Shown here: piece after piece, positions 27,765-37,568 of the stretch
How the letters are laid out: the number at the start of each line of letters is the position of its first letter
Numbering within the stretch: position 1 is the first letter of the stretch
DNA from: Endozoicomonas sp. G2_1
GTDB lineage: Bacteria > Pseudomonadota > Gammaproteobacteria > Enterobacterales > Alteromonadaceae
Length of the DNA stretch: 64,000 nucleotides
Direction of reading: 5' to 3'
Assembly (NCBI RefSeq): GCF_017744155.1
Contig: NZ_JAGHQT010000006.1
Location: forward strand, 62,001-126,000
The notes under the pieces: generated by a model
Told to the model about the DNA's origin: nothing
Databases searched by the model: none
What the model saw: the letters and a program-made list of their open reading frames with translations, nothing else
Position numbers and translations under genes: made by a program

Positions 27765-28436
27765 TTACTGAATGTCGAGATAATACTCAATGTGCTGCAG
27801 TTGCATGGTATATGCCGATGTCGCCATTGGGTCTTCAAATAATTCCGTAGATAATCTGCCAAGTAGCCAAACCGGCTCGTAAAGGCTTTCCAGTACAATA
27901 CCCTGCTCAATTTCTACAAAAACAATCTGATTCGGTGGCGGCGGTGGCGAGTGAATACAAGCGCCAAAATACGGTACTAAGAAAAAACTTGTCACGGTTT
28001 TTTCTCCACTAAATTCGAGCGGAACAACAAAACCGGGAATTCTAACCTGTTTGCCGTCAAAAGCCTTCATGGTGTCAGTGGAAATTAACGCACTCTGATA
28101 GCGACTTTCTTCTTCAGATGTTTGTTCAGGTTCAACGGCATTTTGAATTTGGCTATATATTTGATCTTCTAGAGAGCCATCGGCAATCTCGTCAAGATAG
28201 CTGGGCGGATTAAGCAAGGCCTGTAAATCTTGTTCTGGAATCAGAGCAGTCCATTCTATAGTCTCGTATTGACTTAATTTGAGACTCTGTTGACGGTCAA
28301 TATAAGCTAATGTTTCATCAACCATGACTACTTGCTCTGGAATATCAGTAGCGGTGGTGAGATCATCAGTTAAGTCTTGTTGTTTGGGTTGGCACGCAAC
28401 GATAAAAAACAAGAACACTGCAGTGAGTAAGCGCAT
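27765..28436 (-). CDS. DUF3299 lipoprotein, zinc-region
   Basis: 223 residues. A lipoprotein signal ends in the lipobox IVAC with Cys at residue 15. An acidic, Gln-rich spacer leads to a C-terminal DUF3299 domain (FDGKQVRIPGFVVPLEF, FFLVPYFGACIHSPPPPPNQ, YTMQLQHIEYY). It is divergent from the ABC transporter; Zur box B lies between, about 90 nt from this start. An AGAGG SD precedes the ATG. A role in metal transport is inferred from position only. Confidence 0.8.
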   Translation of the reverse strand: MRLLTAVFLFFIVACQPKQQDLTDDLTTATDIPEQVVMVDETLAYIDRQQSLKLSQYETIEWTALIPEQDLQALLNPPSYLDEIADGSLEDQIYSQIQNAVEPEQTSEEESRYQSALISTDTMKAFDGKQVRIPGFVVPLEFSGEKTVTSFFLVPYFGACIHSPPPPPNQIVFVEIEQGIVLESLYEPVWLLGRLSTELFEDPMATSAYTMQLQHIEYYLDIQ

Positions 28437-28514
28437 TAAATTACCTCTAATAACATTTGCCAGGATTAAATCGGCATATTGCTATATAGCTGCGATAAAA
28501 TGAGATTTACCCCT

Positions 28515-28547
28515 GAACCTAACTGTTATAATATAACAATTAGGTTC
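28515..28547. promoter_or_regulatory. Predicted Zur operator B (extended palindrome)
   Basis: The core GTTATAATATAAC (28525-28537) is the reverse complement of the best Zur core. The palindrome continues outward to matching 8-nt arms (GAACCTAA at 28515 and TTAGGTTC at 28540), 33 nt in all. It lies between the divergent DUF3299 lipoprotein and the ABC ATPase, whose ATG is 16 nt after the outer arm. Confidence 0.82.
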
Positions 28548-28563
28548 AAAGCAACATCCTATT

Positions 28564-29241
28564 ATGTCGATACACCTCAAAAATCTTGAATTTTGTTACC
28601 CCAAAAATCCCTGTGGCGCGACTTTAAAAATCGATAGCTGGTCTGTGCACGAGGGTGAAAAACGGTTTATTTGGGGAGACTCAGGAACAGGCAAATCTAC
28701 TCTACTCAATCTCATTGCAGGTCTACTAACACCAACTGTTGGTGAAGTTATAGTCGATAATCAACCACTTTATAGTATGACGAGTACGCAAAGAGATAAG
28801 TTTCGCGCAAGTAATATTGGCTATATATTTCAGAGGTTTAACCTAATTAACTATTTAAGCGTTATCGATAACATCAAACTAGCGGCCTATTTTTCAAAAA
28901 GTAAAAAGTTAGATGATACGCTTGAAAAACGCATAGAAGACTTACTTGAACGTTTAAATATCTCGCCGTTTTTGTGGCAGCAACCCGTTGAAAAGTTGAG
29001 TGTTGGTCAACAGCAACGTATCGCCATTGCCCGCGCATTTATTAATCAACCTAGGTTGTTAATTGCAGATGAGCCAACTTCTTCGCTCGATAAAAACGCG
29101 GCCGATAAATTTATAAAACTATTATTTGCGCTGTGCCAAACATTTCAGAGCACCCTGCTGTTTGTCAGTCATGACGAGCAGCTTAAAATGCACTTTGATT
29201 CGGCTCAGTCATTGTCGTCTTTCAACCAAGTACAAGGCTAA
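28564..29241 (+). CDS. ABC transporter ATPase, zinc-region
   Basis: 225-residue ABC ATPase. Walker A is GDSGTGKST (38-46), the signature is LSVGQQQR, Walker B is LLIADEPTSSLD, and the switch His is in FVSHD. It belongs to the MacB/LolD-like group and is paired with an FtsX-type permease 5 nt downstream. Zur box B lies directly upstream. It resembles the transporter of the V. cholerae zrg locus in context, so zinc uptake is inferred. Confidence 0.9.
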   Translation: MSIHLKNLEFCYPKNPCGATLKIDSWSVHEGEKRFIWGDSGTGKSTLLNLIAGLLTPTVGEVIVDNQPLYSMTSTQRDKFRASNIGYIFQRFNLINYLSVIDNIKLAAYFSKSKKLDDTLEKRIEDLLERLNISPFLWQQPVEKLSVGQQQRIAIARAFINQPRLLIADEPTSSLDKNAADKFIKLLFALCQTFQSTLLFVSHDEQLKMHFDSAQSLSSFNQVQG

Positions 29242-29246
29242 TTTTC

Positions 29247-30461
29247 ATGTTTTTTAAGATAGCCTGTCAGAGTTTGAGGGCACGCAAAGGCTCGGTATTG
29301 ATATCCGTTTTTGCCATCACCGTCAGTATGATGGTGATTATTGGTGTAGAACACATTAGCAAGCAGGCGAAAAACAGTTTTGCGAGCAGTGTTTCTGGCA
29401 TAGATCTTATCGTTGGTGCTCGCACAAGTCAGCTTAACTTGCTGTTGTACTCGGTGTTTCGTATTGGTTCACCGACTAATAATATGAGCTGGCAGTCATA
29501 TCAAAACATCGAACAAAACAAAGCAGTCGCGTGGACAATCCCACTTTCACTGGGCGACTCCCACCAAGGCTATCGCGTGCTGGGTACTAACCAAAATTAT
29601 TTTGTTCACTTTAGGTACCGCGACAACCAAGCCCTTGCATTTGCAGAGGGGCGTGAGTTTCAGGGCACTTATGAGATTGTCTTAGGTGCCAGTGTCGCGA
29701 AAAAACTAAATTATCAATTACAGCAATCTATCATTATTGCTCACGGTATCGGTAAAACCAGCTTTCACCAGCACGATCGTTTTCCGTTTAGGGTCGTTGG
29801 TATTCTTGAACCAACTGGCACCCCCATTGATGAAACTATACACACTAGCTTAAAAGGAATTGAAGCTATTCACTCATCTGCCAGCAAATCGGCTAACAGC
29901 CTGTTTAACGGTGGAAATTTTGAGCCTAGCGCTATAACTGCGGTATTGGTTGGTTTAAAATCTCGAATGCAAGTGTTTGGTATGCAAAGACAAATAAACA
30001 CTAACAGGAGCGAGCCACTATTGGCTATTCTGCCGGGTGTTGCATTAGCCGAATTATGGCAAGCGCTGGCAATATTAGAAAAGTCGCTGCGATTAATATC
30101 CATTGTGGTGGTGGTATCGGCAACCTTAGGGCTCAGCGCTATGTTGCTGTCTTCAATAGATCAGCGCAAAGAGGAAATAAAACTATTGAGAATGGTCGGA
30201 GCGTCGCCATTTTTTATTTGTTCACTTATTGAACTAGAAGCGGTGTTAATCACGTTAATAAGTGCGTTACTGGCGATATTTGGCGTGTATTTTTCGCTAT
30301 TCGGCGCGCAGCAATACATTTTATCGGCCTACGGCGTTATCATTGACAATAATATTTTTACTTATGAGTTGGTTGCTATATTCATTGGCATTTTATTGTT
30401 AACGATATTCGCTGCCTTACCAGCAACCATTAATACCTTTCGCAAAGTTAAATTTACGTAG
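29247..30461 (+). CDS. FtsX/MacB-type ABC permease, zinc-region
   Basis: 404 residues. One membrane segment at about 13-35 is followed by a long periplasmic MacB-core-like domain (about 40-270) and three C-terminal membrane segments (about 275-400), the standard FtsX layout. The stretch DQRKEEIKLLRMVGASPFF is the coupling-helix region of this family. It forms a two-gene unit with the ATPase. FtsX-type permeases generally work mechanically on periplasmic partners rather than as channels, so the zinc link may need zrgA or the DUF3299 lipoprotein. Confidence 0.88.
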   Translation: MFFKIACQSLRARKGSVLISVFAITVSMMVIIGVEHISKQAKNSFASSVSGIDLIVGARTSQLNLLLYSVFRIGSPTNNMSWQSYQNIEQNKAVAWTIPLSLGDSHQGYRVLGTNQNYFVHFRYRDNQALAFAEGREFQGTYEIVLGASVAKKLNYQLQQSIIIAHGIGKTSFHQHDRFPFRVVGILEPTGTPIDETIHTSLKGIEAIHSSASKSANSLFNGGNFEPSAITAVLVGLKSRMQVFGMQRQINTNRSEPLLAILPGVALAELWQALAILEKSLRLISIVVVVSATLGLSAMLLSSIDQRKEEIKLLRMVGASPFFICSLIELEAVLITLISALLAIFGVYFSLFGAQQYILSAYGVIIDNNIFTYELVAIFIGILLLTIFAALPATINTFRKVKFT

Positions 30462-30641
30462 CGAATGTTCATAACAATTGGCACGCTACCCAAGAAGATA
30501 TAACAGGGAGTACACTAACACGTTAACAATTTTAATCACGGTAAAACGACAGATAAGACAGAACTGATTTGCCGCACAATCGCTGATCTAATGTCAGTAA
30601 TGTGTTTCAAATTTTTATAACAAGAAGAGACTAAAGCCCTA

Positions 30642-33113
30642 ATGATAAATTTAAAAAGTGCACTTGCGATACTTTTGCCGCTTACAGTAGCGACATCAGT
30701 CCACGCAACTGCAATAAAACAAACAAAAGGTGACTTTGAAGACAAATTCCGTCAACTTGAAGAAGTATTGCCAACGCCAAACGTTTACCGCAACGCCGCT
30801 GGTGAGCCAGGTGAAAACTACTGGCAGCAAAAAGTTGATTACAAAATCAAAGTGTCACTTGATGAAAACAAGCGCCGTTTAAGCGGTAGTGAAAAAATCA
30901 CTTATCAAAACAACTCACCATACAGATTAAAGTATTTGTGGGTTCAGCTTGATCAAAACATTTTTAAAGAAGACTCAATGGCCAATGTTGCTAGCAACTT
31001 TGGTGGTATTGGTCGTCGTGGTCCTAAAACCGAAGCGGGTGATGCCAAAAAGCCAGCTAAACTGAGTTTAGGTGAACTTCGTCGTCAGCAATTTATGGCT
31101 GATAACGAATTAGGTTACGAAATTAGCGCAGTTAAAGACAGTCGCGGTAAAAAGCTCAGCTTTACTGTCGTTGGTACACAAATGCGTATCGACTTACCTA
31201 AGCCGCTAAAATCAGGCGACAGTGTTGACTTCTCGATTGATTTTGCTTTTAACATTGTCGAAGAAGACGCTGTCTCGGCGCGTTCTGGTTACGAGCACTT
31301 TGAAGATGACGCCCGTAAAGGCGGTAACGACATTTTCTTACTGGCTCAATGGTTCCCTCGCCTGCACGCTTACACAGATTACGAAGCTTGGACCAACAAA
31401 GAGTTTTTAGGTCGCGGTGAATTCACCCTAGAATTCGGTGATTACGAAGTAGAAATTGACGTACCAGCGGACCACATCGTAAGTGCTACCGGTGTGTTAA
31501 CTAACCCGAAAGATGTTTTGACTAAAACTCAGCGCAAGCGCCTTGAACAAGCTAAAACCGCTAAGCGCCCTGTTTTCGTTGTGACAGAAAAAGAAGCGTT
31601 AGAGAACGAAAAAGCCGGCACAAACAAGCGCAAAACGTGGAAGTTTAAAGCTGACAACGTTCGTGACTTTGCTTGGGCCTCATCGCGCAAATTTATGTGG
31701 GACGCCAAAGGCTACCAACAAGGTGGCGACGATATGCCATTCGTGATGGCGATGTCTTTCTATCCGAAAGAAGGCGGCGACTTGTGGAAGAAGTACTCTA
31801 CTGAGTCAGTTATTCATACCATGGAAGTTTACTCGCGTTTTTCATTCGATTACCCATACCCAACGGCACAATCGGTTAATGGCCCAGTAGGTGGTATGGA
31901 ATACCCGATGATTACCTTCAATGGCCCGCGTACTGAACTGCGTGATGACGGTTCAAGAACCTACTCGCAAGCAGAAAAGCGTTTCTTAATCGGCGTTGTT
32001 ATCCATGAAATCGGCCACATTTATTTCCCTATGGTCGTCAACTCTGACGAGCGCCAATGGACCTGGATGGACGAAGGCTTAAACAGCTTCTTAGATGGTG
32101 TTGCCGGTCGTGAATGGGATCCAAATATTCCGTGGGGTGTTGAGCCGCGTGACATCGTCGGTTACATGAAGTCACAAAACCAAGTACCAATTATGACCCA
32201 GTCAGACAGCGTTTTGCGTTTAGGTCCAAATGCTTATACCAAGCCCGCGGCAGCTTTAAATATTCTTCGCGAAGTCATCTTAGGTCGCGAGTTATTCGAC
32301 TTTGCTTTTAAAGAATACTCAGAGCGTTGGCAGTTCAAACGCCCGACACCGTCTGATTTTTTCCGCACAATGGAAGAAGCCTCTGGTGTTGATCTCGATT
32401 GGTTTTGGCGCGGCTGGTTCTACTCAACTGATCACGTCGATATTTCAATCGATCGCGTTTATAAAATGCGCTTAGATACGCACAATCCAGACATTGATTT
32501 CGCCCGTTTACGCGATATTGAAGCTGATAAGCCTTCTTCATTATTTGTTGAGCGCAACAAAGCCGCAGGCAAAGAGTTATGGATTGATCGCAACCCTGAT
32601 ATCCGCGACTTCTACGATGAAAACGACCGTTTTACTGTCACTAACAAAGAGCGCAACAAATACCAGAAATTCTTAAAAGATTTAAAACCTTGGGAACGCA
32701 AAGTTTTAGAGCGTGCAGTAAAAGAAGACAATAACTACTACGTCTTAGAGTTTTCGAACCTAGGCGGTTTAGTTATGCCGATTTTACTTGAGCTTACTTA
32801 TGCCGATGGCACCAAAGAAAGCCAGTATATTCCAGCGGAAATCTGGCGCCGAACGCCTAAGCAAGTGCGCAAGTTAGTTGTTACCGACAAGAACAAAGAG
32901 CTGGTTAGTGTTGCTGTAGATCCAGGTTGGGAAACTGCCGATGTTGACGTAGAAAATAACTACTATCCGCGTCGCATCATCCCTTCTCGCGTTGAAGCAT
33001 ACAAAGCGAAGAAGAGCTCAGCGAAAGTGCGTCGTGACATTATGCACGACATTAAAACTGAGCTGAAAAAAGACGAAGACAAAGAAGAAAATAAGGATAA
33101 AAAAGGTAAATAA
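30642..33113 (+). CDS. M1-family metallopeptidase, secreted
   Basis: 823 residues with a signal peptide (residues 1-23). The gluzincin motif is H455-E-I-G-H459 followed by Glu478 (18 residues later), and a GGMEYP equivalent of the GAMEN exopeptidase motif lies about 35 residues before. The C-terminal part includes a low-complexity Lys/Glu tail of about 25 residues. It is likely a periplasmic or surface aminopeptidase using zinc. The next gene starts on the last base of its stop (TAATG), so the two are coupled. No Zur-like site was seen upstream. Confidence 0.9.
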   Translation: MINLKSALAILLPLTVATSVHATAIKQTKGDFEDKFRQLEEVLPTPNVYRNAAGEPGENYWQQKVDYKIKVSLDENKRRLSGSEKITYQNNSPYRLKYLWVQLDQNIFKEDSMANVASNFGGIGRRGPKTEAGDAKKPAKLSLGELRRQQFMADNELGYEISAVKDSRGKKLSFTVVGTQMRIDLPKPLKSGDSVDFSIDFAFNIVEEDAVSARSGYEHFEDDARKGGNDIFLLAQWFPRLHAYTDYEAWTNKEFLGRGEFTLEFGDYEVEIDVPADHIVSATGVLTNPKDVLTKTQRKRLEQAKTAKRPVFVVTEKEALENEKAGTNKRKTWKFKADNVRDFAWASSRKFMWDAKGYQQGGDDMPFVMAMSFYPKEGGDLWKKYSTESVIHTMEVYSRFSFDYPYPTAQSVNGPVGGMEYPMITFNGPRTELRDDGSRTYSQAEKRFLIGVVIHEIGHIYFPMVVNSDERQWTWMDEGLNSFLDGVAGREWDPNIPWGVEPRDIVGYMKSQNQVPIMTQSDSVLRLGPNAYTKPAAALNILREVILGRELFDFAFKEYSERWQFKRPTPSDFFRTMEEASGVDLDWFWRGWFYSTDHVDISIDRVYKMRLDTHNPDIDFARLRDIEADKPSSLFVERNKAAGKELWIDRNPDIRDFYDENDRFTVTNKERNKYQKFLKDLKPWERKVLERAVKEDNNYYVLEFSNLGGLVMPILLELTYADGTKESQYIPAEIWRRTPKQVRKLVVTDKNKELVSVAVDPGWETADVDVENNYYPRRIIPSRVEAYKAKKSSAKVRRDIMHDIKTELKKDEDKEENKDKKGK

Positions 33114-33610
33114 TGGTGCGACAATTACTTTTTGTACTTGTAGCTGTATTTGCTTTGGTGAGTCAAAACAGTTTTGCTCACCAACAAAAAGCAGCTGAAA
33201 CCACAGTATTATTTAACAAGCGTTCAGGCCACTTAGAAGTGATGCATCGCTTTTATTTGCACGATACTGAACACGCGGTACAAGCCTTGTTTGACAAGCA
33301 CGCCGACATTCTTGACTCTAAGCAAACACAACAACAGTTTGCCGATTACGTCGCGAAGCAATTTTTGGCGAAAAGCTTGTCTGATAAACCTTTGACCATG
33401 AGCAGTGTTGGTTTTGAAGTAGACGGTAAGTTCTTTTGGGTTTACCAAGAAACTAAACTACCAAAGGACTTAAAAGGCATTAAGTTATACAACGGTGCCT
33501 TAAGAGACCTTTGGCCAACGCAAATCAATATGGTGAATATTGAAGGCCGCGGCCAAGTACGCACGCTTTACTTTAGCGATAACAAAGATTGGTTGACAGT
33601 GACGTTTTAA
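33113..33610 (+). CDS. Secreted DUF6702-type hypothetical protein
   Basis: 165 residues with a signal peptide (about 1-22, VFALVSQNSFA). The mature part resembles the DUF6702 group, small secreted proteins often encoded right after M1 peptidases (HRFYLHDTEHAVQALF, LYNGALRDLWPTQINMVNI). Translationally coupled to the peptidase by a 1-nt overlap. Function unknown; a partner of the peptidase is a reasonable guess. Confidence 0.75.
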   Translation: MVRQLLFVLVAVFALVSQNSFAHQQKAAETTVLFNKRSGHLEVMHRFYLHDTEHAVQALFDKHADILDSKQTQQQFADYVAKQFLAKSLSDKPLTMSSVGFEVDGKFFWVYQETKLPKDLKGIKLYNGALRDLWPTQINMVNIEGRGQVRTLYFSDNKDWLTVTF

Positions 33611-33635
33611 TCGCTGACCAATTAATTTAAGCGCC

Positions 33636-33676
33636 AAAAATGCCGAAGATCTGTTTTAATAGTCTTCGGCATTTTT
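33636..33676 (+). terminator. Intrinsic terminator after the M1 peptidase operon
   Basis: A perfect 14-bp stem (33636-33649 with 33663-33676) has a 13-nt loop and ends in TTTTT. Confidence 0.9.
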
Positions 33677-33750
33677 ATTGATAAAAGCCTAAGCTTTGAC
33701 GATGTAATTGAGGTAAAGCGCGCTAATAACAAATTCATAGGCCTGCAAGT

Positions 33751-33765
33751 GTGATATTATAACAC
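33751..33765. promoter_or_regulatory. Predicted Zur operator C (ydiJ-like gene)
   Basis: GTGATATTATAACAC differs from the Zur core GTTATATTATAAC at one position. It is centred about 66 nt before the gene start. A weaker related stretch (GTGTTATTGATGTTAC, 33771-33786) follows. This is the least certain of the five sites. Confidence 0.5.
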
Positions 33766-33823
33766 TAACTGTGTTATTGATGTTACAATCGAGCTCTCGT
33801 TAGCCAAGTGAATATCACACAAC

Positions 33824-36800
33824 ATGCTGCCTAAAATAGCACATTCAGAACTGATAAATCCGCTGTACCAAGAATTCGCCAATAGTCTGCAACGAAGCCA
33901 ATTCCAAGGTGAAATAAACTGCCAATACAGCGCCAGGCTGGCTGTTGCAACTGACAATAGTATCTATCAACAATTACCTCAGTTAGTGCTACACCCTCGC
34001 AATACTAAAGATGTTCAAACCGTTACGATTTTGGCTAATCAACCAAAGTTCGCTGATATAAAATTTAGTGCCCGCGGCGGCGGCACTGGTACCAATGGTC
34101 AAAGCCTGACGCCGGGCATTGTTATCGACTTATCGAAGTATATGAATCGGATTATTGAAATTAATCTCGAAGAAAACTGGGTTAAAGTGGAAGCTGGCGT
34201 TGTTAAAGACCAATTAAATGATTACTTACGACCTTACGGTGTCTTTTTCTCTCCTGATTTATCCACCAGCAATCGCGCGACAATTGGCGGTATGATTAAC
34301 ACAGATGCTTCAGGTCAAGGTTCACTAGTTTACGGTAAAACGTCAGGCCATGTTGTGGCGTTGCGCTCTGTACTTGCCAATGGCGATATACTCGATACCG
34401 AGCCGATGAGCATCGAACAAGCGAGAAAAAAGTCCCAGCAAAACAACTCGTCGGGTCGAATTATCAAACAAGTACTCAATAGCTGTTTTGATAACCGAGT
34501 GCAAATTTTGGCAAAGTTTCCTCGATTAAATCGCTTTTTAACGGGTTATGACTTAGAAAACGTTTTTAACAAGGACTTATCCTCCTTTGATCTCAGCAGA
34601 ATTATTACTGGCTCTGAAGGTTCTTTAGCGATTGTCTGTCAGGCAAAATTAAATTTAACCCCGATAGCCAAGTTCAAAGTACTAATTAACGTCAAATACG
34701 ACAGTTTTGACTCTGCCCTGCGACATGCACCATTTTTGGTATCTGCCAAAGCGACCTCAGTTGAAACTATCGACAGTAAAGTATTAAACCTTGCCAAGGC
34801 TGATTTGGTTTGGCATACGGTCAGCGATTTGCTCAGCGATGTCGATGGCAAAACTATGGAAGGTATTAATATGGTTGAATTTAACAGCAATGATAAAAGC
34901 GATCTCGATAACCATATACAACAGCTTACCACCCAGCTAGAGCGCGAAATTAGCGCCAACAAAGGTGTGATCGGGTATCAAATTACATCAGATCAACAAA
35001 GTATCAGTAACATTTACACTATGCGTAAAAAGGCGGTTGGCTTACTCGGTAATACTCAAGGCAATAAAAAACCATTAGCGTTTGTTGAGGACACCGCTGT
35101 ACCACCACAAAATCTGGCCAACTTTATTGCCGAGTTTAGAGCCCTACTAGATGCCAATCAGCTCGACTATGGCATGTTTGGCCATGTTGATACCGGAGTA
35201 TTGCACGTAAGACCTGCATTAGATATGTGCGACCCTGAACAAGAAAAACTCCTGCGACAAGTGTCTGACCAAGTTGTTGCATTAACCGCCAAATACGGTG
35301 GTTTAATGTGGGGTGAACACGGTAAAGGTTACCGCAGCGAGTATGGGCCTGAATTTTTTGGTGAGCAGCTGTTTTTAGAGTTGAGAAAAATTAAGACCGC
35401 CTTTGACCCAAGTAATAAAATGAATCCCGGTAAAATTTGCACACCACTGGATAGTAACGAAAAACTGGTGTCTGTTGATGCTAAAAAGCGAGGTAATTTT
35501 GATCGAGAAATACCGATCGAGGTTAAATCGTCTTTTGATGCTGCGCTGTCTTGCAACGGTAATGGATTGTGCTTCAATTACGATGAAAATTCGCCAATGT
35601 GTCCCTCTAGCAAAGTAACGCGTGACCGCCGACAATCTCCTAAAGGCAGAGCTGGCCTGATGCGCGAGTGGCTAAGGCTACTCGAGCACCAAGGCGTGGA
35701 TATATTAACTATTGAGCAAAACATTCAAAATTGGTCGGTGAAAAAGTTACTTAACAAGGTAAAAAATCGCTTTAGTTCATCAACTGATGATGACTTTTCC
35801 CATGAAGTCATGGAAGCCATGCAGGGCTGTTTGGCCTGTAAAGCATGCGCTAGCCAATGTCCGATTAAGGTCAATGTGCCGGATTTTAGATCGCGTTTTA
35901 TTCAGCTTTATCACAGCAGATACCCTAGACCAGTTAGCGACCATTTGGTAGCAAACGTAGAGCAACTGACACCACTCATGGCGAAAGCGCCAGTTATCAG
36001 CAATAAAGTATTGTCGAGTAGCTGGTATCGCGCATTTTCAGAACGCACTATTGGTTATATTGATACTCCACGGCTTTCCGTACCAACACTGGCGCAGAGA
36101 TGCCACCAAAACGGCTTTGAGCAATTTGATTTCAATCATTTAACATTGTTAAGTCAGTCAGAGAGAGACCAATATGTTTGCATTGTTCAAGATCCTTTCA
36201 CCTCATTTTATGAGGCTGAAGCGGTTGTTGACTTAATGACTTTGGTCAAAAAGCTTGGCTTTAAACCGTTGCTATTGCCGTTTTACCCAAACGGCAAGGC
36301 TCAGCATGTCAAAGGCTTTTTGACTAAATTTGCTAGCACCGCGAAAACGACAGCGGCATTTCTCAATCAAATTGCCGACTTGAAATTAACTATGATTGGT
36401 TTAGACGCATCAACCGTGCTTTGCTATCGCGACGAATACCAGCAAATACTGCAAACACAGCGTGGTAACTTTAATGTCTTACTAGCCCACGAATGGTTGC
36501 AAGCCAATTTGCCAAATATAAACGTTAAACTTAATCACCAGCACGACAGCCCTTTTACCTACAGATTATTTAGTCATTGCACTGAAAAAACGGCGTTGAC
36601 AAAAAGCGAACAGCAATGGCAAGCGATATTTGCCCATTTTGATTTAGCTCTCGAGCTTGAAGCTGTTGGATGTTGCGGAATGGCGGGCACCTATGGCCAT
36701 GAGAAAAGCAATTACGAGTATTCAAAAGCCCTATATGAAATGAGTTGGCAACGCAAAATTGAGCCGCTTGAACATGAACAAGCACTGGTGACGGGGTTTT

Positions 36801-36898
36801 CTTGCCGAAGCCAGATTAAACGCTTTGCAGGCAAACGTGTTAAACACCCAGTGAGCGCACTTGTTGCTAACTTACAGGTTTCAAGTACTCAATCGTGA
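33824..36898 (+). CDS. ydiJ: YdiJ-family FAD/Fe-S dehydrogenase (D-2-hydroxyglutarate type)
   Basis: 1024 residues, close to E. coli YdiJ in length and sequence throughout. A PCMH-type FAD-binding domain (RGGGTGTNGQSLTPG, LSTSNRATIGGMINTDASGQ) is followed by the FAD-oxidase C domain, then an Fe-S region with CxxCxxCxxxCP (CLACKACASQCP) and a C-terminal CCG-type domain (GCCGMAGTYG). E. coli YdiJ oxidises D-2-hydroxyglutarate. The possible Zur site upstream is unusual for this gene. Confidence 0.88.
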   Translation: MLPKIAHSELINPLYQEFANSLQRSQFQGEINCQYSARLAVATDNSIYQQLPQLVLHPRNTKDVQTVTILANQPKFADIKFSARGGGTGTNGQSLTPGIVIDLSKYMNRIIEINLEENWVKVEAGVVKDQLNDYLRPYGVFFSPDLSTSNRATIGGMINTDASGQGSLVYGKTSGHVVALRSVLANGDILDTEPMSIEQARKKSQQNNSSGRIIKQVLNSCFDNRVQILAKFPRLNRFLTGYDLENVFNKDLSSFDLSRIITGSEGSLAIVCQAKLNLTPIAKFKVLINVKYDSFDSALRHAPFLVSAKATSVETIDSKVLNLAKADLVWHTVSDLLSDVDGKTMEGINMVEFNSNDKSDLDNHIQQLTTQLEREISANKGVIGYQITSDQQSISNIYTMRKKAVGLLGNTQGNKKPLAFVEDTAVPPQNLANFIAEFRALLDANQLDYGMFGHVDTGVLHVRPALDMCDPEQEKLLRQVSDQVVALTAKYGGLMWGEHGKGYRSEYGPEFFGEQLFLELRKIKTAFDPSNKMNPGKICTPLDSNEKLVSVDAKKRGNFDREIPIEVKSSFDAALSCNGNGLCFNYDENSPMCPSSKVTRDRRQSPKGRAGLMREWLRLLEHQGVDILTIEQNIQNWSVKKLLNKVKNRFSSSTDDDFSHEVMEAMQGCLACKACASQCPIKVNVPDFRSRFIQLYHSRYPRPVSDHLVANVEQLTPLMAKAPVISNKVLSSSWYRAFSERTIGYIDTPRLSVPTLAQRCHQNGFEQFDFNHLTLLSQSERDQYVCIVQDPFTSFYEAEAVVDLMTLVKKLGFKPLLLPFYPNGKAQHVKGFLTKFASTAKTTAAFLNQIADLKLTMIGLDASTVLCYRDEYQQILQTQRGNFNVLLAHEWLQANLPNINVKLNHQHDSPFTYRLFSHCTEKTALTKSEQQWQAIFAHFDLALELEAVGCCGMAGTYGHEKSNYEYSKALYEMSWQRKIEPLEHEQALVTGFSCRSQIKRFAGKRVKHPVSALVANLQVSSTQS

Positions 36899-37033
36899 AA
36901 CCAAGAAAATTAACGTTGTGCTTCGAAGTGCGTTTATATTAACTTCGCTCATATCGTTGATCATAACCTCTGCTTTGAGTCCTTCTCGGTTGTTGAGTAT
37001 GTGGTTACGTTAACGGAATAGTGTTGATAATGG

Positions 37034-37327
37034 CTATTCGACAATTTTTGTCATTTCTGTAATCTGGCTAGATGCTATTGCGCCATCGACAGCTTTACCA
37101 AATGCCTTAATATGGTCTGATGCCATATGTTGCTGCCACAAGGCTCTCGACTGCCAATTTTCATGAAATAGAAATTGCTCTGGATGCTCATTACTTTGGT
37201 GTAAGTCGTAATTGAGACAACCTGGTTCCGCAACGGTTTTTGATATTAGTGCCAAAAGCTCACGTTTGACCAACTCAACGTGTTCTGGTTTGGCAATAAT
37301 ATTCGCAATAATCGTTAACTGAGTCAT
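37034..37327 (-). CDS. ABM-fold putative monooxygenase
   Basis: 97-residue antibiotic-biosynthesis-monooxygenase-fold protein (YgiN-like). It begins MTQLTIIANIIAKPEH; the central EPGCLNYDLHQS and FLFHENW are family signatures. Typical members oxidise quinones or aromatic compounds without metal. It is divergent from the TonB receptor; Zur box D lies about 175 nt upstream of this start, so shared control is possible but not shown. Confidence 0.85.
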   Translation of the reverse strand: MTQLTIIANIIAKPEHVELVKRELLALISKTVAEPGCLNYDLHQSNEHPEQFLFHENWQSRALWQQHMASDHIKAFGKAVDGAIASSQITEMTKIVE

Positions 37328-37501
37328 AGTATTTGCCCTTTATTAGTCGAATAGTTATTAAATTAGGTGTCTTAAACGGCGCTGACAATAAAGCAGTTGT
37401 TACTGGTATACGTAAAAATCATCGTTTTTTCGCCACTAAAACATCATGAATAATAACTATTTGTATTTGGTTGGGAATTTATTGTTCAACGATTTAATTT
37501 G

Positions 37502-37521
37502 TGTTATGTTATAACATAACA
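37502..37521. promoter_or_regulatory. Predicted Zur operator D (TonB receptor)
   Basis: TGTTATGTTATAACATAACA is a perfect 20-nt palindrome containing the Zur core, 47 nt before the receptor start. The best-formed of the five sites. Confidence 0.85.
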
Positions 37522-37568
37522 ACTAGGCGATATTTATATAAATACCATCCACATTATAAAGACAAAAC

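Noticed and set aside
37502-37521. Fur box before the TonB receptor
   Set aside because: The palindrome matches the Zur core better than GATAATGATwATCATTATC, and the receptor's His/acidic loops suit zinc more than siderophores.
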